Assembly: GCA_030272585.1 (NCBI GenBank)
Contig: BSYQ01000009.1
Coordinates: 4,278,001-4,342,000 of the forward strand
Reading direction: 5' to 3'
Source of the DNA: Bryopsis sp. KO-2023
Taxonomy: Eukaryota; Chlorophyta; Ulvophyceae; Bryopsidales; Bryopsidaceae
DNA length: 64,000 nt
Shown here: one piece after another, positions 13,808 to 25,606 of the stretch
How the letters are laid out: the number at the start of each line of letters is the position of its first letter
How positions within the stretch are numbered: the first letter of the stretch is position 1
Made by a program: the position numbers and the translations under genes
Notes under the pieces: generated by a model
Database searches by the model: none
What the model saw: only the letters and a program-made list of their open reading frames with translations
Told to the model about the DNA's origin: nothing

Positions 13808-14250
13808 TGTTGTGAAAAGGGTAAATGGACAGAACGGGATGGTGGGATGAATATTATGGTTAAGGGAAAATGGGGGGGAACAGAACAAACAGATTGGAAC
13901 ATGGGACATTCATATGGCAGCAAAAGTGTGAAGCGGCATGGCGGTTGTAACTGTAAGCCGTGCCGTTTCAGCTGCATTACTCATTGGCGTTTTTTGGCGG
14001 GGACGACGAACGGTCGCGCGCCAGAAACCCCTTGTGCTTAAAAGAGCGAAACACAACACATGTAAACGAACACATTTACAGCGAGTCGCTAGTGAACAGA
14101 GCTTGTACTCGAGAGGTGTTCCAACCGTTGAGAGTGAAACGACGTCGAGTGGACGTTCGTAACTGAAAACAATCACACAGAGCGTCGACTGACGAGAGGT
14201 GTCAGTGAAGTGCGAAACAAGATGAGCGGAGTTAAGAGAGTAACACAACA
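13808..14250 (+). repeat. 5' LTR of retrotransposon 1
   Basis: Direct repeat of 18610-19052, same length (443). It contains the start of the gag reading frame near its 3' edge. Short open frames inside it are duplicated in the 3' copy and are not separate genes. Confidence 0.92.
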
Positions 14251-17200
14251 TGGTTTCGGAGCCGGAAAGATAGGGAGAGTGGTAGGCCTTCTGTTGGCAG
14301 CCTTGATGTTGGTAGATGCGCAGAATGTGTTTACGCAAGGATATGTCGACGACGTGAGGGAACTACAAGGTTTGCGTGAGGAGATCGACCGCCTGAGAGA
14401 ATGGCGGGGTGAGGAACGCGTGGCCTGGACGGCCGAGGTAGCAGAAGCGAGGGAGTCAGGGGTGAAAACTGGCGGTTCGCATTTTGTGAGCGATGCTGCC
14501 GAAGCGAAAGCGAAGGAACGCGGAAAGAAAAGGGACAGCGTCCTTGCTGGGATAGAAGAGAACGAGCCAGAGAAGAGCTCGAGTGCGTGGGCGTGGCTTT
14601 TCGGAGAAAGACGTCAGAAGGTTGTAGTAGTGAACGGGTGCGTTTCTGTCACGTGCTGCTCGCGCATGATTATGGAATTTGCGCAGTCAGTTATGACATT
14701 GGCGTTGGAGCACCTGAGTGCGTTTTTTGGGGATCCTTTGAGATATATTAAGGAGGGGTACGATTTGATAATACCTGAATTAAGGGAGAACCTGGGAATT
14801 TTATCTAAGGTGCTGGGGTGGATTTTTTTGATGATTGCATTAAATATGGTGGCTTATTTGTATTTGTACCTTGCTAACCTAAAAAAGGTGGCTGCTGAGT
14901 GTGCTGGGTGGGGTTTGAAGCTGCCACTGATGTTGGTGGTTTCTAAGATTATTACTAAACTGTGGGGGTTGATGATTAAGACACTCAGGGTGCCAAAGAT
15001 AGGGCATGACGGTGTTGACAAGACCGCTGAGGAGATCCGTAATCTGAAAGTTGAACTACAGGCTCAGAGTAAGATGTTTAAGGAGATGATGGAAAGTAAT
15101 GGGGGCAGTCGGACTGAGCGACATTACCGTACGACATGCGGGAACTGTGGAAGCAAAGCACACCGAACCTCTGAGTGCACTGAACCTCGGAGATGCCTGT
15201 GGTGTGGCAGTAAGGATCACGGGATTCAGCGTTGCCCAAAAAAGGCACAAGGAGTGCCTAAGTCTTTTTTTCCAAAGGTACATTTTGCAGGAAACGCAGA
15301 TCGAACCGGGGACCCCTCTGAGGCAAGGATGGAGTGTGATACAACGCTGATGTATACGCCCATTGTGCTTGGTGGGAGAGCAGTAAAGTCGTGTTTGATA
15401 GACACGGGGGCGGAGGTTAACATATTATCTTCGGCTGAATGTGTGAGACACGGGATTCCTTACGAGTCGGTTTCGGGGGAGCACATAATCGGAGTGAGTG
15501 GGGAGCAGAGCCCTATCCTAGGACGCACGGTTCTAGAAGCAGTGGTGGGCCCCGCTGAACCAACCCCTCTCGAGTTCTTCGTGGTAAAAAATGTGACGAA
15601 TACGCTGCTGGGACTGCCTGGGCTTCGCGCCTGCAAACTAACTGTCGACTGCGAACGTGGTGAGCTGAAGTGCGATGCTACTGGGAGGCGAGTGAAAGTG
15701 ATGGTCACTCAGAAACAAAAAAACTGAGTGGCCCCCCTTTCGACAGAAAGGGGGGATCGGTGGAGCTGATCGTCAACTGGGAACCTGAAAAAGGAAGTGG
15801 GTTTTCGCAAAAGGAGGACTGTGTACAGGTGCTGAGTGGGAAAGCACGCTTTATTCCACCCCACACTTGGACTAAGCTGTATTTACCGTTTTCGATCACG
15901 GTGCTGGGTACCGTCACCTTGGTCAGCGCAATCCATCGTGCCTGCGTTGTTTCTGGGGTGTCGTCGACTCCTGGGGGGCAAGTGCGTGTGGATGTCTACA
16001 ACGCTTCGGATGAAGTGTTAACTTTTACGCCGACAACACCCGTGATCAACATCTTCGGAGTGAGGGAATTGAGAATCACAGGAGGGAAGGAAACTCTGAG
16101 GAGGGCAAATCAGTGTACAGCGGAAATCACTGGAGATTCACTGAGGAAGGAAATCTGTGGCAACTTCCCAATTGTTTTTGATCATACAACTCATGAAATA
16201 ACTGACAAAATGGCTGAGATGGCAGTAAGAAGAAACGAGGTTCCTTTCCCAGAACCACCTGAGTTGGGGGTTCGTACTCAGTACTGCCTATCGAGCGCGG
16301 CTGGGAGGAGTACGGTTCAGTCTGTATTGGAAGAGTACGAGCAGAAAGGGTACCTGAGATCAGCTTCAAAATCAGAATCAGTGTATCTGTCACCTCTACT
16401 ACCTGTACTGAAGCCTAACGGGAAGGTCAGACTCACCAACGACTACAGAAAACTAAACGGATACTTTCGAACTGGTGGGATACCCGTCACCTCACACGCT
16501 GACTCATGGACCAAATTGTGGGAGGTTGATCCAGAGTGGCGTTTCTTTGCTAAGGTGGATCTCAAAGATGCTTTCTTTAGTATCCCCTTATCCGAGGAGA
16601 TTCAAAGATATTTCGGGTTTACGTTTGGTGATCGTACTTTCGTGTGGAAAAGACTTCCCCAAGGTTTTTTGTGGGCATCAACGTTATTCTCAGAGAGGGC
16701 TGCTGAGGTGGTGGCTGGCCTGGCGATACAATTCGCCGATGACTTACTGGTGGGGGCCAGGTCACTTCAAGAACTAAGGGAAAAGCTGCTATCACTATTC
16801 AAGAGGCTAGCTATTTTTGGAATGAAAGCCAACGAAGCTAAGATTGAGTGGCTAACTCAAAGTGTGACCTTTCTGGGATATGAAATCACACCTGGCGGCT
16901 GGTCACTCAAAAGTTACCTTGACGAAAGGGAAAGTGATATCGGGGAGATTTCCTCGTCAAAGGATTTACTACGAATTATCGGAATCTTATCATACTGCAG
17001 GAGAGCTATCCCCGATATGGAGCGTAGGGTGTCCCCTCTACGCGCCCATGTCGCACAAAACAAAATTAAGCGCTATTCTGAGCAGGAATGGAAGAAGGCG
17101 GAAGCTGATGCGAAATTGATCTTCAGAGAGGCGTTACGCGACCAGCTGCGATTGGCGGTGCCTGGGACGCAGGTCAATCGTTTTGTGTTGGAGACCGACT

Positions 17201-18609
17201 GGTCCAGTGGGTTCGCAGGGTACCTCCTATTTGCGCAAGTGTCAGGGGTGGATGGGCGAAAGGAGGTGCTCGTGGACGTCGGAAGCTGTGTGCTACGGGA
17301 AAAGACGTCATCCTTCCTCGGGGAGTTTCGCGCGGTGGTTTGGGCCTGTAAGCGCACTAAGCGTTATCGCGGCGACGTGGAGATGACCATTCGAACGGAT
17401 AACTTAGCCCTGTGTGAGAAGCTGAAAGTCGGCGGGCTGGGTGCGACGGACGTCAGAGAGATGAGATTATGGGGGTGGATGATGTCGAACGAGAGCAATT
17501 TTGCGACGGAATTTGTGCCAGGATCGGAAAACATTGGAGCGGATCTCCTATCGCGGCCAGTGCGTGCGAATGTGCTGCGTAAGGAAAACTCCCTGTCTGA
17601 GGCAGAGTGGCGATTGATCCATGAAGGGCATCCATCAGTGAGGGGTACGATGATGCGTGCAAATGCCTATGGATTGAGCGTCAAAAAGAGTGAGATCGAA
17701 AGTCGAGTGGCCAGGTGTAGGTCCTGCCAAGCTTTTGCACCCATGCATTCGAGATCGACATTGAAGTCGGTTTTGGATGCTGCCTTTCCTGGCGAGTTCA
17801 TATCGGTTGATTTTATTGGAGCTTTACCGAGATCAGGGGGCTTTCAATTCGTGTTTGTTATTAGTGACAGCCTGAGCAGGTTAATGCAAGCTACAGCAGT
17901 GACTGCTGCAACCTCAACCAATGCTATCAGGGAGCTGGAGCTGTGGATTACAGCTCATGGGAGTTTCCAAGGCATCATGTGTGACAATGCCACCGCTTTC
18001 ACTGGTCGCTCTTTTCGTGACTGGACTCGCTCCCTCAACGTCAAATTGGTATACGCCCCAGCATACCATCATTGGTGTAATGGGGCTGTGGAGCGAGCAA
18101 ATCGGAAACTGATTGAAAGGATGAGGCGCCTACTACTCGAGGAAGGGCACTGGAGGTGGCCTGCAGTGGTGAAACGAGCACAGTCCGCATGCAACTCTAT
18201 GATATGCTCAGTAACCGGGTTCACGCCCCACGAGATATGGTACAAAACTCGTCGTGAATGGGAGGCAGCTCGGGCTGAAATGGCCAACCGCCGTGATCAA
18301 GCGAATCGGAAACTGAAGAAGCCGCCAAGGCTGTGGAAGTTGGGAGATCAAGTATGGGTATTCGACATCGTGACAAACCCCTGTTTGCGCGGGAAATTTC
18401 AACCGCTATGGGAAGGACCTGGAGTCATTGCGGAGGCAGTTTCGCAGAGTCTGTGGGGAGTCAATATGCCGAATGGTACGAGAGTGGTAATACATTCTGA
18501 CTTCATGAAAAAGTACTGGTAGAAAAGTTAGCTTTTATCATTCTGTGCTTTTCCCTTTTCATTTTTCGGAGTATGCTGCACAGTAGAAGTAGAGGCGTGG
18601 TTGGGCACA

Positions 18610-19052
18610 TGTTGTGAAAAGGGTAAATGGACAGAACGGGATGGTGGGATGAATATTATGGTTAAGGGAAAATGGGGGGGAACAGAACAAACAGATTGGA
18701 ACATGGGACATTCATATGGCAGCAAAAGTGTGAAGCGGCATGGCGGTTGTAACTGTAAGCCGTGCCGTTTCAGCTGCATTACTCATTGGCGTTTTTTGGC
18801 GGGGACGACGAACGGTCGCGCGCCAGAAACCCCTTGTGCTTAAAAGAGCGAAACACAACACATGTAAACGAACACATTTACAGCGAGTCGCTAGTGAACA
18901 GAGCTTGTACTCGAGAGGTGTTCCAACCGTTGAGAGTGAAACGACGTCGAGTGGACGTTCGTAACTGAAAACAATCACACAGAGCGTCGACTGACGAGAG
19001 GTGTCAGTGAAGTGCGAAACAAGATGAGCGGAGTTAAGAGAGTAACACAACA
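18610..19052 (+). repeat. 3' LTR of retrotransposon 1
   Basis: Direct repeat of 13808-14250. It follows pol (stop at 18522) after a short purine-rich stretch and is followed directly by the CCGTAG target duplication. Confidence 0.92.
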
Positions 19053-19489
19053 CCGTAGATAGGGTAATGTTTGCGCGCATGAACTTTCGCGTGTTTTATT
19101 TTTGCGACACTAATTTTTGCGATTCAATCAGGTCGCAAAAATTAGTGCAACGCAAACATTAGGCTGCGCAAAAAAAAAAGCTGCGCAAAAGAAAAGCTGC
19201 GCAACACACGAACCAAGTGCACGTCTCTTCCTAGCTCATTTCCCCCTAAACGATACGAGTCAACACCCTTTGCGTAGCCCGTGCGGCTCCAATCGACCCC
19301 TCCCCAACCAGTCGCTGCCCTTCGCAACCTTTCTTAGCTACTGAGCCATGTTCGAGACGCCTTCACAGCATGTACATAGCCGTTGTTCAGGATGCCTGGA
19401 TGGCTGTCACTGATCCAAGGGTGTGAAATTGAAGTGATGGATTATTGTGGGGAGGTACCAGTAGCTTCACTCTGCTTTTTTCTGTTACC

Positions 19490-19536
19490 CTTTGTTTGCG
19501 TTGGTCTTTGTTTGCGTTGGTCTTTGTTTGCGTTGG
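19490..19536 (+). repeat. Short tandem repeat, 16-base unit, about 3 copies
   Basis: The unit TTGGTCTTTGTTTGCG recurs about three times inside the MITE-like element. The same TTTGCG word occurs in the element's termini. Confidence 0.75.
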
Positions 19537-19650
19537 TGGGATGTCTGCGCGCGCTTATTAATTGCGGTGCTTCAAGTTTTGCGACACTAATTTTTGCGAT
19601 TTTTCCTACTCGCAAAAATTAGTCCAACGCAAAAATTACCCTATCTACGG

Positions 19651-20576
19651 TATAGGGAGCTACGTATGTGCATTGACAAAATACCTATATTTAGAAGTTC
19701 CCTTGCCACGTCTGACTGATGGGTTTTTTTCCCTTGAAAACATTGGGGCCAGCCATGTCCAAATCTGAAAGAGGTCCAAAGACAGCAAACATGACTAAAT
19801 ATGTTCATCTAATTGGTCTCTTTTTTCCCCCCTTCTTCTACTGAAATAACAAAAGCTTTTAGCTTTGATAAGAACCTCCAATGATCACCTCATCAAACAT
19901 GGCAGCAAAAAGATATATTCCCCTATCTTTTTTATCTTGAAAAATCAAAGCTTTCCGCTTTCCTTTTGTAATTATTCTATGTGTTTCTTTTTGTTTGTTT
20001 TTTCTAGAGTGTTTCTTCTTCTTTTTTTTCACCTCCCTCCCTCAAACAGAACCCTTCGAGCATTGCTGCTCGAAAATTCAAATTGCTTGAAAACGGTGAT
20101 GCTGACATTGAGTCGATCTTCACCCCCCGCCCCCTTCTCATTAATTACCCCAAACTATCAATTCTTTTGAAAGAAAATTTGGTGCAGATTTTTTTTCACT
20201 ATCTCACATCTTTTTTTGTATTTCCGAAAACCTATCCTACTGAGTCGCTCTTTGCAAAATGAGACTTTTTTTTGTACTTTTTTTTTTGCTCTGGTTAATT
20301 TCTGGACGACTTTTTTTTGCTTTTTTTTTTCCGTTGCTATCCCGATATGCCCAGTACCTGCCAAAATAAAACAATAATCCTAACCCAAATATCAAACTTT
20401 TTAATCAATTAATCAATCAATCCCACTTCATTAGCTTGGAAAAAAAAAGCAAACACACTGTTGCTTCTCTTTTTTCCTTCTCTTTTCCAGCCCATTTTTT
20501 CAACACTTTGATGAAAACAAAATCAAACCGAAAAAAACATTAGCGGGGCAAATTTACTTTCCTTCAAATCCTTTTC

Positions 20577-20618
<42 letters not shown>

Positions 20619-21288
20619 ACGTTTTTTTACTTTTGTGCACTTTTTTTCCTATTCTCTTTTTTGGGGGTTTCTCTCTTTTTCGACTCAGTAGTGTTTTTTG
20701 TTTTTTCAGTTTGTCTTCCCCTTTTAATGCTCTTATAAATCTGCGAGATAAATTAAAAGTAATTAAAACTTTTTCTGGTATTTCTTTTTCTGGTTTTGCC
20801 ATTGTTAAGGCATTTGTACAATCAAAACTTCCTCCTCTCTTGCAAGGGGCAAAAAAAAAGAGAAAAAAACGAAAAAAACAACCGTCTGTCATCTGCCACC
20901 TATTCATAATAAAATTATCAGAAAAAAAAATTTGGGAAAGACGAAGTGCTTCAGCCTCGTCCCACCAGTCAAAAATCAGTACTAAGATTCAGTTAAATGT
21001 TCAGTTTTTTGGTGTGTTTCCAAATATATATGAGTTCAAATATAATATATATATGTATATATATTAGTCAAGTCAAAGCTGATCATATGAATAAGTTGAA
21101 TTTCATATGCAATATTTCCCTTCTAACCCCCCCCCCCTCCCTGCCAAATAATCCTTTTTCTTTGTTTCCTTTTTCAAATTTTCTCATTTTTCACTTTCAG
21201 TTCGGTGTTTTTTTCTGTGTTTTTTAGTTTTTGTTCAAGTTACTGGCGCCCATCAACCCCAATCCTTCCCCCAAAAACAACAACCATA
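19651..21288. other. AT-rich intergenic stretch with dinucleotide repeat
   Basis: Long poly-T and poly-A runs and a (TA)n microsatellite at about 20579-20612 ending in GTGTG. No open frame looks like protein. A second short TA tract lies near 21045-21063. It falls between the MITE-like element and the 3' end of the minus-strand secreted-protein gene. Confidence 0.6.
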
Positions 21289-22313
21289 CTAGAATAATGT
21301 AAATTCGACAAGTGCAGCTGCGGCCACAATCACAGTCAAAACTTTGTACAGGAAGAAAACAGGGGAGGCTCCAATTCCATTGCTCATGTCATGGAGCCCC
21401 CCACCGATTCCAGAATTTCCGGAATTCTCCACATTTCCAGAATTTATGATATGCTCTGAATGCACCCACTCCCCAGAAACTTCATCCAGATCCACGTAGC
21501 ACAACATGTGCTGAATATAATCTGCCTCACCACATGTGGGGGCGATCAAACAATGGTAGTCCATATCGGCCGGCATTTCTTGCTGAAACGTCAGCTCCAT
21601 TTTTGCAATCGGAACTCCACCCACGCACTCCGTCCATTCCACACCAGATATGCCTTGAGGCAACCAATGGCCGCAGTTTTTCAGATCGGGATCCTTGAAC
21701 AGAGACTCACCGAGGGGGGGCAGCGGTCGGGGGGTGAGGTAATCGAAACTGGGATCGTCGGTTTCGATGCCACATGTGGAAGCTAGGGCTTTGTTGGAGG
21801 GATGCACAGGTTGCCCATAAGCTCTGTACAAGCAAATGGCGTTGGGGCCGGTGAAATCAAACACGCAGCTTTGCCCTCTACAATTCCTGTTTAAAAGAGA
21901 AGATAAAATCAGAGATAAAATCAGAAATAAAATCAAAGATAACAACAGCACAGTCAATGGGCCGTACAAGTGAAAGCATGCATGCATGCATGTTAAATAA
22001 CTTCAGATTTCATCCACCTGCCGATGAACATGGGGCGGCGCGACCCCAAGCAATCACGGTAAATCGAGGCGATAAAATTGCACATCAGCGCGATCCTGGC
22101 ATCCATCTGGAAAGGGACCTCCGCGCCGCCGCAACTGGATCCATAATGCTCCACGATCACATGGGCTGACAAAGGAAGAAGCGACCGGGCGCCATCGAGA
22201 ACATCAAAACTCGTCATCTGGGGCGTTGCACGGCCCCCGGGCAAGAAGGAGACGAACACGGCAAAACCCAACCATATCGCCTTAGCCAGCATCGCACCAC
22301 CCACCGAGCGCAT
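21289..22313 (-). CDS. Secreted Cys-rich protein with C-terminal membrane or GPI anchor
   Basis: Exon 1 (22313-22018) and exon 2 (21886-21289, stop TAA) join in phase to 297 residues. The start at 22313 gives a classic signal peptide: MRSVGGAMLAKAIW followed by a hydrophobic core (LGFAVFVSFL) and a cut-like site before RATPQM. A later in-frame Met seven codons on would also serve. The middle is a Cys-rich ectodomain with spaced cysteines (SSCGGAE, MCNF, NCRGQSCVF, STCGIE, NCGHWLP, TECVGG, APTCGEA, MLCYVD). A Gly/Asn/Ser-rich spacer and a final hydrophobic helix (VLTVIVAAAALVEFTLF) end the protein with almost no tail, which suits a GPI anchor or a type I single-pass anchor. I recognise no family; cell-surface or wall function is inferred from architecture only. 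Confidence 0.7.
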
Positions 22314-23256
22314 TGGAAAACCGAACAAAACGAAGAACCCTGTCGGCAAAACAGTAGAAAAGCACACATGAGTAAGTACCCCATTTTTGCCCCTGAGCGC
22401 ATATAAAACGGCTCCTTTGAAGGTTTGGATGCAAACTTGGTTTTTACTGCTCGATCGGCGCATATTTGAACAAAGGGCAGTACGCGGATTACACCCTTGG
22501 CGCCCTCGAGCCAACCATAGGACTGGACGAAAAGATATTTCCCCGTTGAAAATCAGATCGCAAAAACGTACGCATCGCCCACCTCAGCGCTCTCTCGAAA
22601 TCACCAGCGCTGCCCCCTCTTTTTCACCATGCGGCGGCGCAGCAAATTGATTCACCACCAGCCCTTGAAACACGCCGCCAATGTTTCCCCAGCCCCTCTC
22701 CCTTTTTGTGAAATCGAGAGGTTTTCGTTCGAGAACGCAGCGTCGCGCTTGTCGTCCCTGTGCCGTGATGCGTTACGTCAGAAAAGGACTCCTCGTCCCA
22801 TCAGAGGCTTGCAGTCGTTTTTCGATTTTCTATATTAAGCTCTTGACCTGTTGATATTTCGACAGGGTTGCCCGCAGAACGCCAACTTCCATCCTGACTG
22901 GGGTACATCATATTTCCGTGAACGCACAAACAAGACAATTTATGACAGAAACTAGGGAAGCATATAACGGAGGTTTATCATGTTTTGGACGGCTCTTCTT
23001 GGTAATGAAAACAAGGGAGCTGACTTTTGCTTGCAGGATTCCAGCCTAAGTGGAATCGATTTCCCGACAGAACCATAAATTTTTTAAACACAAATGTTAT
23101 CCAAAACATTAAGCTCTTTAAATCACGGATTGGTCGATTTCAAATTGCACAGTCAGGCAAACTTTGCCTTCACTCCCAATACACACACACTAGGGGGACA
23201 GTTCAAACACATGGAACGATAAGTGAGGAAGGAAAATGCATTATAATATCACCAAC
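22314..23256. other. Upstream region of the secreted-protein gene, no other gene seen
   Basis: Contains the likely promoter of the minus-strand gene ending at 21289. A plus-strand open frame near 22629-22838 is Arg/Ser-rich but has no recognisable similarity and is probably chance. Confidence 0.45.
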
Positions 23257-23328
23257 GCCCGGTGAGGGACTCGAACCCTCGACCACAAGATTAAAAGTCT
23301 TGCGCTCTACCAACTGAGCTAACCGGGC
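23257..23328 (-). tRNA. tRNA-Lys (anticodon UUU)
   Basis: The 72-base minus strand folds into a full cloverleaf: acceptor GCCCGGT/ACCGGGC, D arm GCTC/GAGC with AGTTGGTA, anticodon stem CAAGA/TCTTG with loop CTTTTAA (anticodon TTT), and T arm GAGGG-TTCGAGT-CCCTC. Internal A box (TAGCTCAGTTGG) and B box (GGTTCGAGTCC) are intact. A T-run suited to RNA polymerase III termination lies about 20 bases downstream on the minus strand. No intron. This is a standard nuclear lysine tRNA, clearly different from the plastid-type copy at 42723. Confidence 0.96.
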
Positions 23329-23499
23329 TACGTTCTACTGCCTTTTATCAAAGCATCAGACCCCAAGCATTCTGGCAACAAAATCGACGCTGCATCCCAA
23401 GGGCCAGTCGCATCCAAACAGTGGTCGGCAGCCTCTGCATGTGCCGTACACATCCGTTTCAAAAATCGGCAATCTCGTGAGTGAATCCTATCCTCCAAG

Positions 23500-25606
23500 A
23501 TGATGTCTTTCCATGCGGTCGGTGGAACTCAGCGCCTCTGCGGCCTCCTCCCCCAAAGACCGTCCAAGCTTCAATATACACTTCGAAAATCCCCCGTCTC
23601 CACGAACCACGGCGCCTCCTGCAATCGTCCACTTTTCAGATCAACCAGGGAACTGGGAGGCACGCTCTGCTCCAGCCGACTCCAGGTCTTAGGGGTGCAA
23701 TGATGGGGCTGCGTGCATTTCCATCGCGACATTCAGCCATCGGATCTGATTTTTTGTTCATTTTTGCAGAGATGGGGTGAACCGGAGAAATCAAATTTAG
23801 AAAACAAGGAATGATCATTCGATAATGGGGGGGTTGCCAAGCAAAAATCATCACTGGCTCCATTTGGTTTTCCTGTATTGAGTTTCTGAAATTGGAAGCT
23901 TTCACTCCACGGAGAAGAAACCTGCCGAGGCATTCCACATGAGAGCTTGTTCGTTTTTCGATTCATTTAGTTTCTTGAATGGTGTTTTTTGTGGTGATGG
24001 TGGTGGTGGGGATTTCAGGCTGCAAATGACAACGTGGCTTCCCCAGAAGAGGGAGGCTCGACTTCCCCAGATGAAAATGTTGCTCTGGCAACCCTGTCAG
24101 GCATCAAGAAAGTCAGTTGGTTGAGTTTCTGGATCCAGTTGGCCCTGTCTTTGGCTTCCGGGGGGGTGTTGTTCTTCACGACGATCACCGTCAAAAAGGT
24201 GTGTTTAACTCTCTCTAAATATATAGACCTGTCAAGGTTTGGCATTGTGTTGATCAGAACAGGTCCTCTGATGCATGCCAAAAAGAAAAATGATAGGGTC
24301 ATTGAAATTTCCAGTCATAGGCGTTTGTTTTTGAAGAGATGCGGCAATTCCGTGGATGCGATTTGGTAGTAGTAGTCCATCACCATTTTTACATCGGGTT
24401 TTAGCCTAAAAGCTATTTCACCACGAAATTGGTGGGAAGCTTCTCTGGAGGGTCAGCATTGAACCAGTGGCATGCTTTCAAACATATCCCCCACATCCGA
24501 CCCTCCTAGGAAGCAGGACAAATCGGATGTACTGATCTGTGGTAGTTTTCTTTGGTGCTTCCAGGCCTCCATTTCGACTCTCTTTTTGGCTGTTGGTGTC
24601 GCAATGTCTTTGATAAGCACGGCGATCATTCGGGTGGTGCTGAGCAAGGCACGCAGGATTTCTGAAGGAGGGTCTCCATCTGCTGGCCTTCAGGATTGGG
24701 ATGTTGGTGGATTCTTGCTGAGAAATACGGACATCAATCTAGTGGGGATGGCTGCTACGATTGTTGCGCTGCAGGTGAGTGATTTGAACCACGGATCGAT
24801 TATTTCGAATCAGCACCGTGGTGTTGCACTAGTGGGATGCCTTGAAACTGTAGTGGATGTGTCGATTTCCAACCGTTCCCTGGGGACTCTCTATCAAAAC
24901 AAGCTAGAACTGCGGTGGATAACCGATCGAATGCCTTACTGCACTCAGGAAAAACTTGAATGCTTAGATCCTGTTTTTTTCGTGTCGATTTGTTGATTGT
25001 GTTTTTTCTCCCTAGTCTAAGGTTCTGTTTTGAATTCGCCATGCACCTCCGGAGGTTATTGAGGTTTCGCATTGGATGTTTGTACCGACAGAATGAAATC
25101 GGGCTTTTGGTGGCAAAAACCCTGGCCAGCTCTAGTGCAAATCCTTACACTGCACAGGGAGCACCTGCAGCCATTGATATTTTCGCCGTTCAGGTACGAT
25201 CTTGTTTATTTTTATTGGAAACGAGAAATCCCAATGTTTTGCCTTGGCCAGAGAATGGTTCAATGCCTCAATCCTCCTACTGCAAATGAAATTCCAGGGT
25301 TTGCATGCATAACTTCCCCATTCATAAGCTTTTTCTCGATTTAAAAAATAGGGGTGGGTGGGTGGGGGGTGCAACAGAAAACCCAGAACTGGGCATCTGA
25401 GCGATGTGAGAAATCGCTTTCCAGCTGCCACACTTGGACTTCAACCAGTTTGGGTTAATGCTTGGTGTGTTGTTTTTCAGGGCTCTGCGAACGTCTTGAT
25501 GGCCCATTTCGTTTCTCTGCTGGCCGTCACTTTTCTGCTTCGTTTCATCAGAAAGTTCACCAAAACGGTGGTGGACTCCAAAATTTTGAAAATGGGAGAA
25601 ACCTGA
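23500..25606 (+). CDS. DUF3611 family chloroplast membrane protein
   Basis: Exons 23500-23685 (or to 23694), 24019-24198, 24565-24774, 25092-25193 and 25481-25606 (stop TGA) join in phase 0 to about 267 residues. Exon 1 (MMSFHAVGGTQRLCGLLPQR...) is rich in Ser, Arg and Thr with hardly any acids, as in plastid transit peptides. The body matches the plant and cyanobacterial DUF3611 pattern: a first helix in a WxSFWxQLxLS context (VSWLSFWIQLALSLASGGVL), a second helix (LFLAVGVAMSLISTAIIRV), NLVGMAATIVALQ, then GLLVAKTLASS and AAIDIFAVQGSANVLMAHF, and a basic C-terminus. Four membrane helices are expected in thylakoid or envelope membrane. The biochemical role of the family is not established. 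Identification of exons 2-5 is firm; exon 1 is inferred. Confidence 0.87.

Larger units (their letters stand above)
13808..19052 (+). mobile_element. Ty3/gypsy-like LTR retrotransposon, looks whole
   Basis: LTRs of 443 bases (13808-14250 and 18610-19052) begin TGTTGTG and end CACAACA and look identical by eye, so insertion was recent. The repeat CCGTAG flanks both ends. A primer-binding-site-like TGGTTTCGGAGC follows the 5' LTR directly. The gag-protease frame (from 14222, inside the LTR, to 15727) has hydrophobic helices, two CCHC zinc knuckles (CGNCGSKAHRTSEC and CLWCGSKDHGIQRC) and an aspartic protease motif (LIDTGAEVNIL). The pol frame (15670-18522) overlaps it, as is normal for the family, which commonly uses ribosomal frameshifting. 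Pol holds reverse transcriptase (FADDLLVG), RNase H (ETDWSSGFAGY) and integrase with an HHCC zinc-binding region, D-D-E positions (SVDFIGALP, CDNATAF, GAVERANRK). No chromodomain was seen at the C-terminus. Confidence 0.92.
13802..19650. mobile_element. Non-autonomous inverted-repeat DNA element (MITE-like), split by an LTR element
   Basis: Terminal inverted repeats of 23 bases differ at one position: left begins CCGTAGATAGGGTAAT (19053), right ends ATTACCCTATCTACGG (19650). The outer flanks are TA on both sides (13800-13801 and 19651-19652), a TA target duplication. Only the first six bases of the left end precede the retrotransposon at 13808; they are repeated after it as that element's own target duplication. 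Without the insertion the element is about 600 bases and has no coding capacity. Near each end is a near-identical hairpin with stem CACTAATTTTTGCGA or one base shorter (19108-19147; 19586-19623). TA duplication fits Tc1/mariner-like and some other cut-and-paste families; the family is not settled. Confidence 0.75.

Noticed and set aside
13938-14166. Short open frames inside the 5' LTR, repeated at 18740-18968
   Set aside because: They are part of the LTR and duplicated with it; not separate genes.
19490-19536. CRISPR-like direct repeats
   Set aside because: Three head-to-tail copies without spacers in a eukaryotic transposon; simple tandem repeat.
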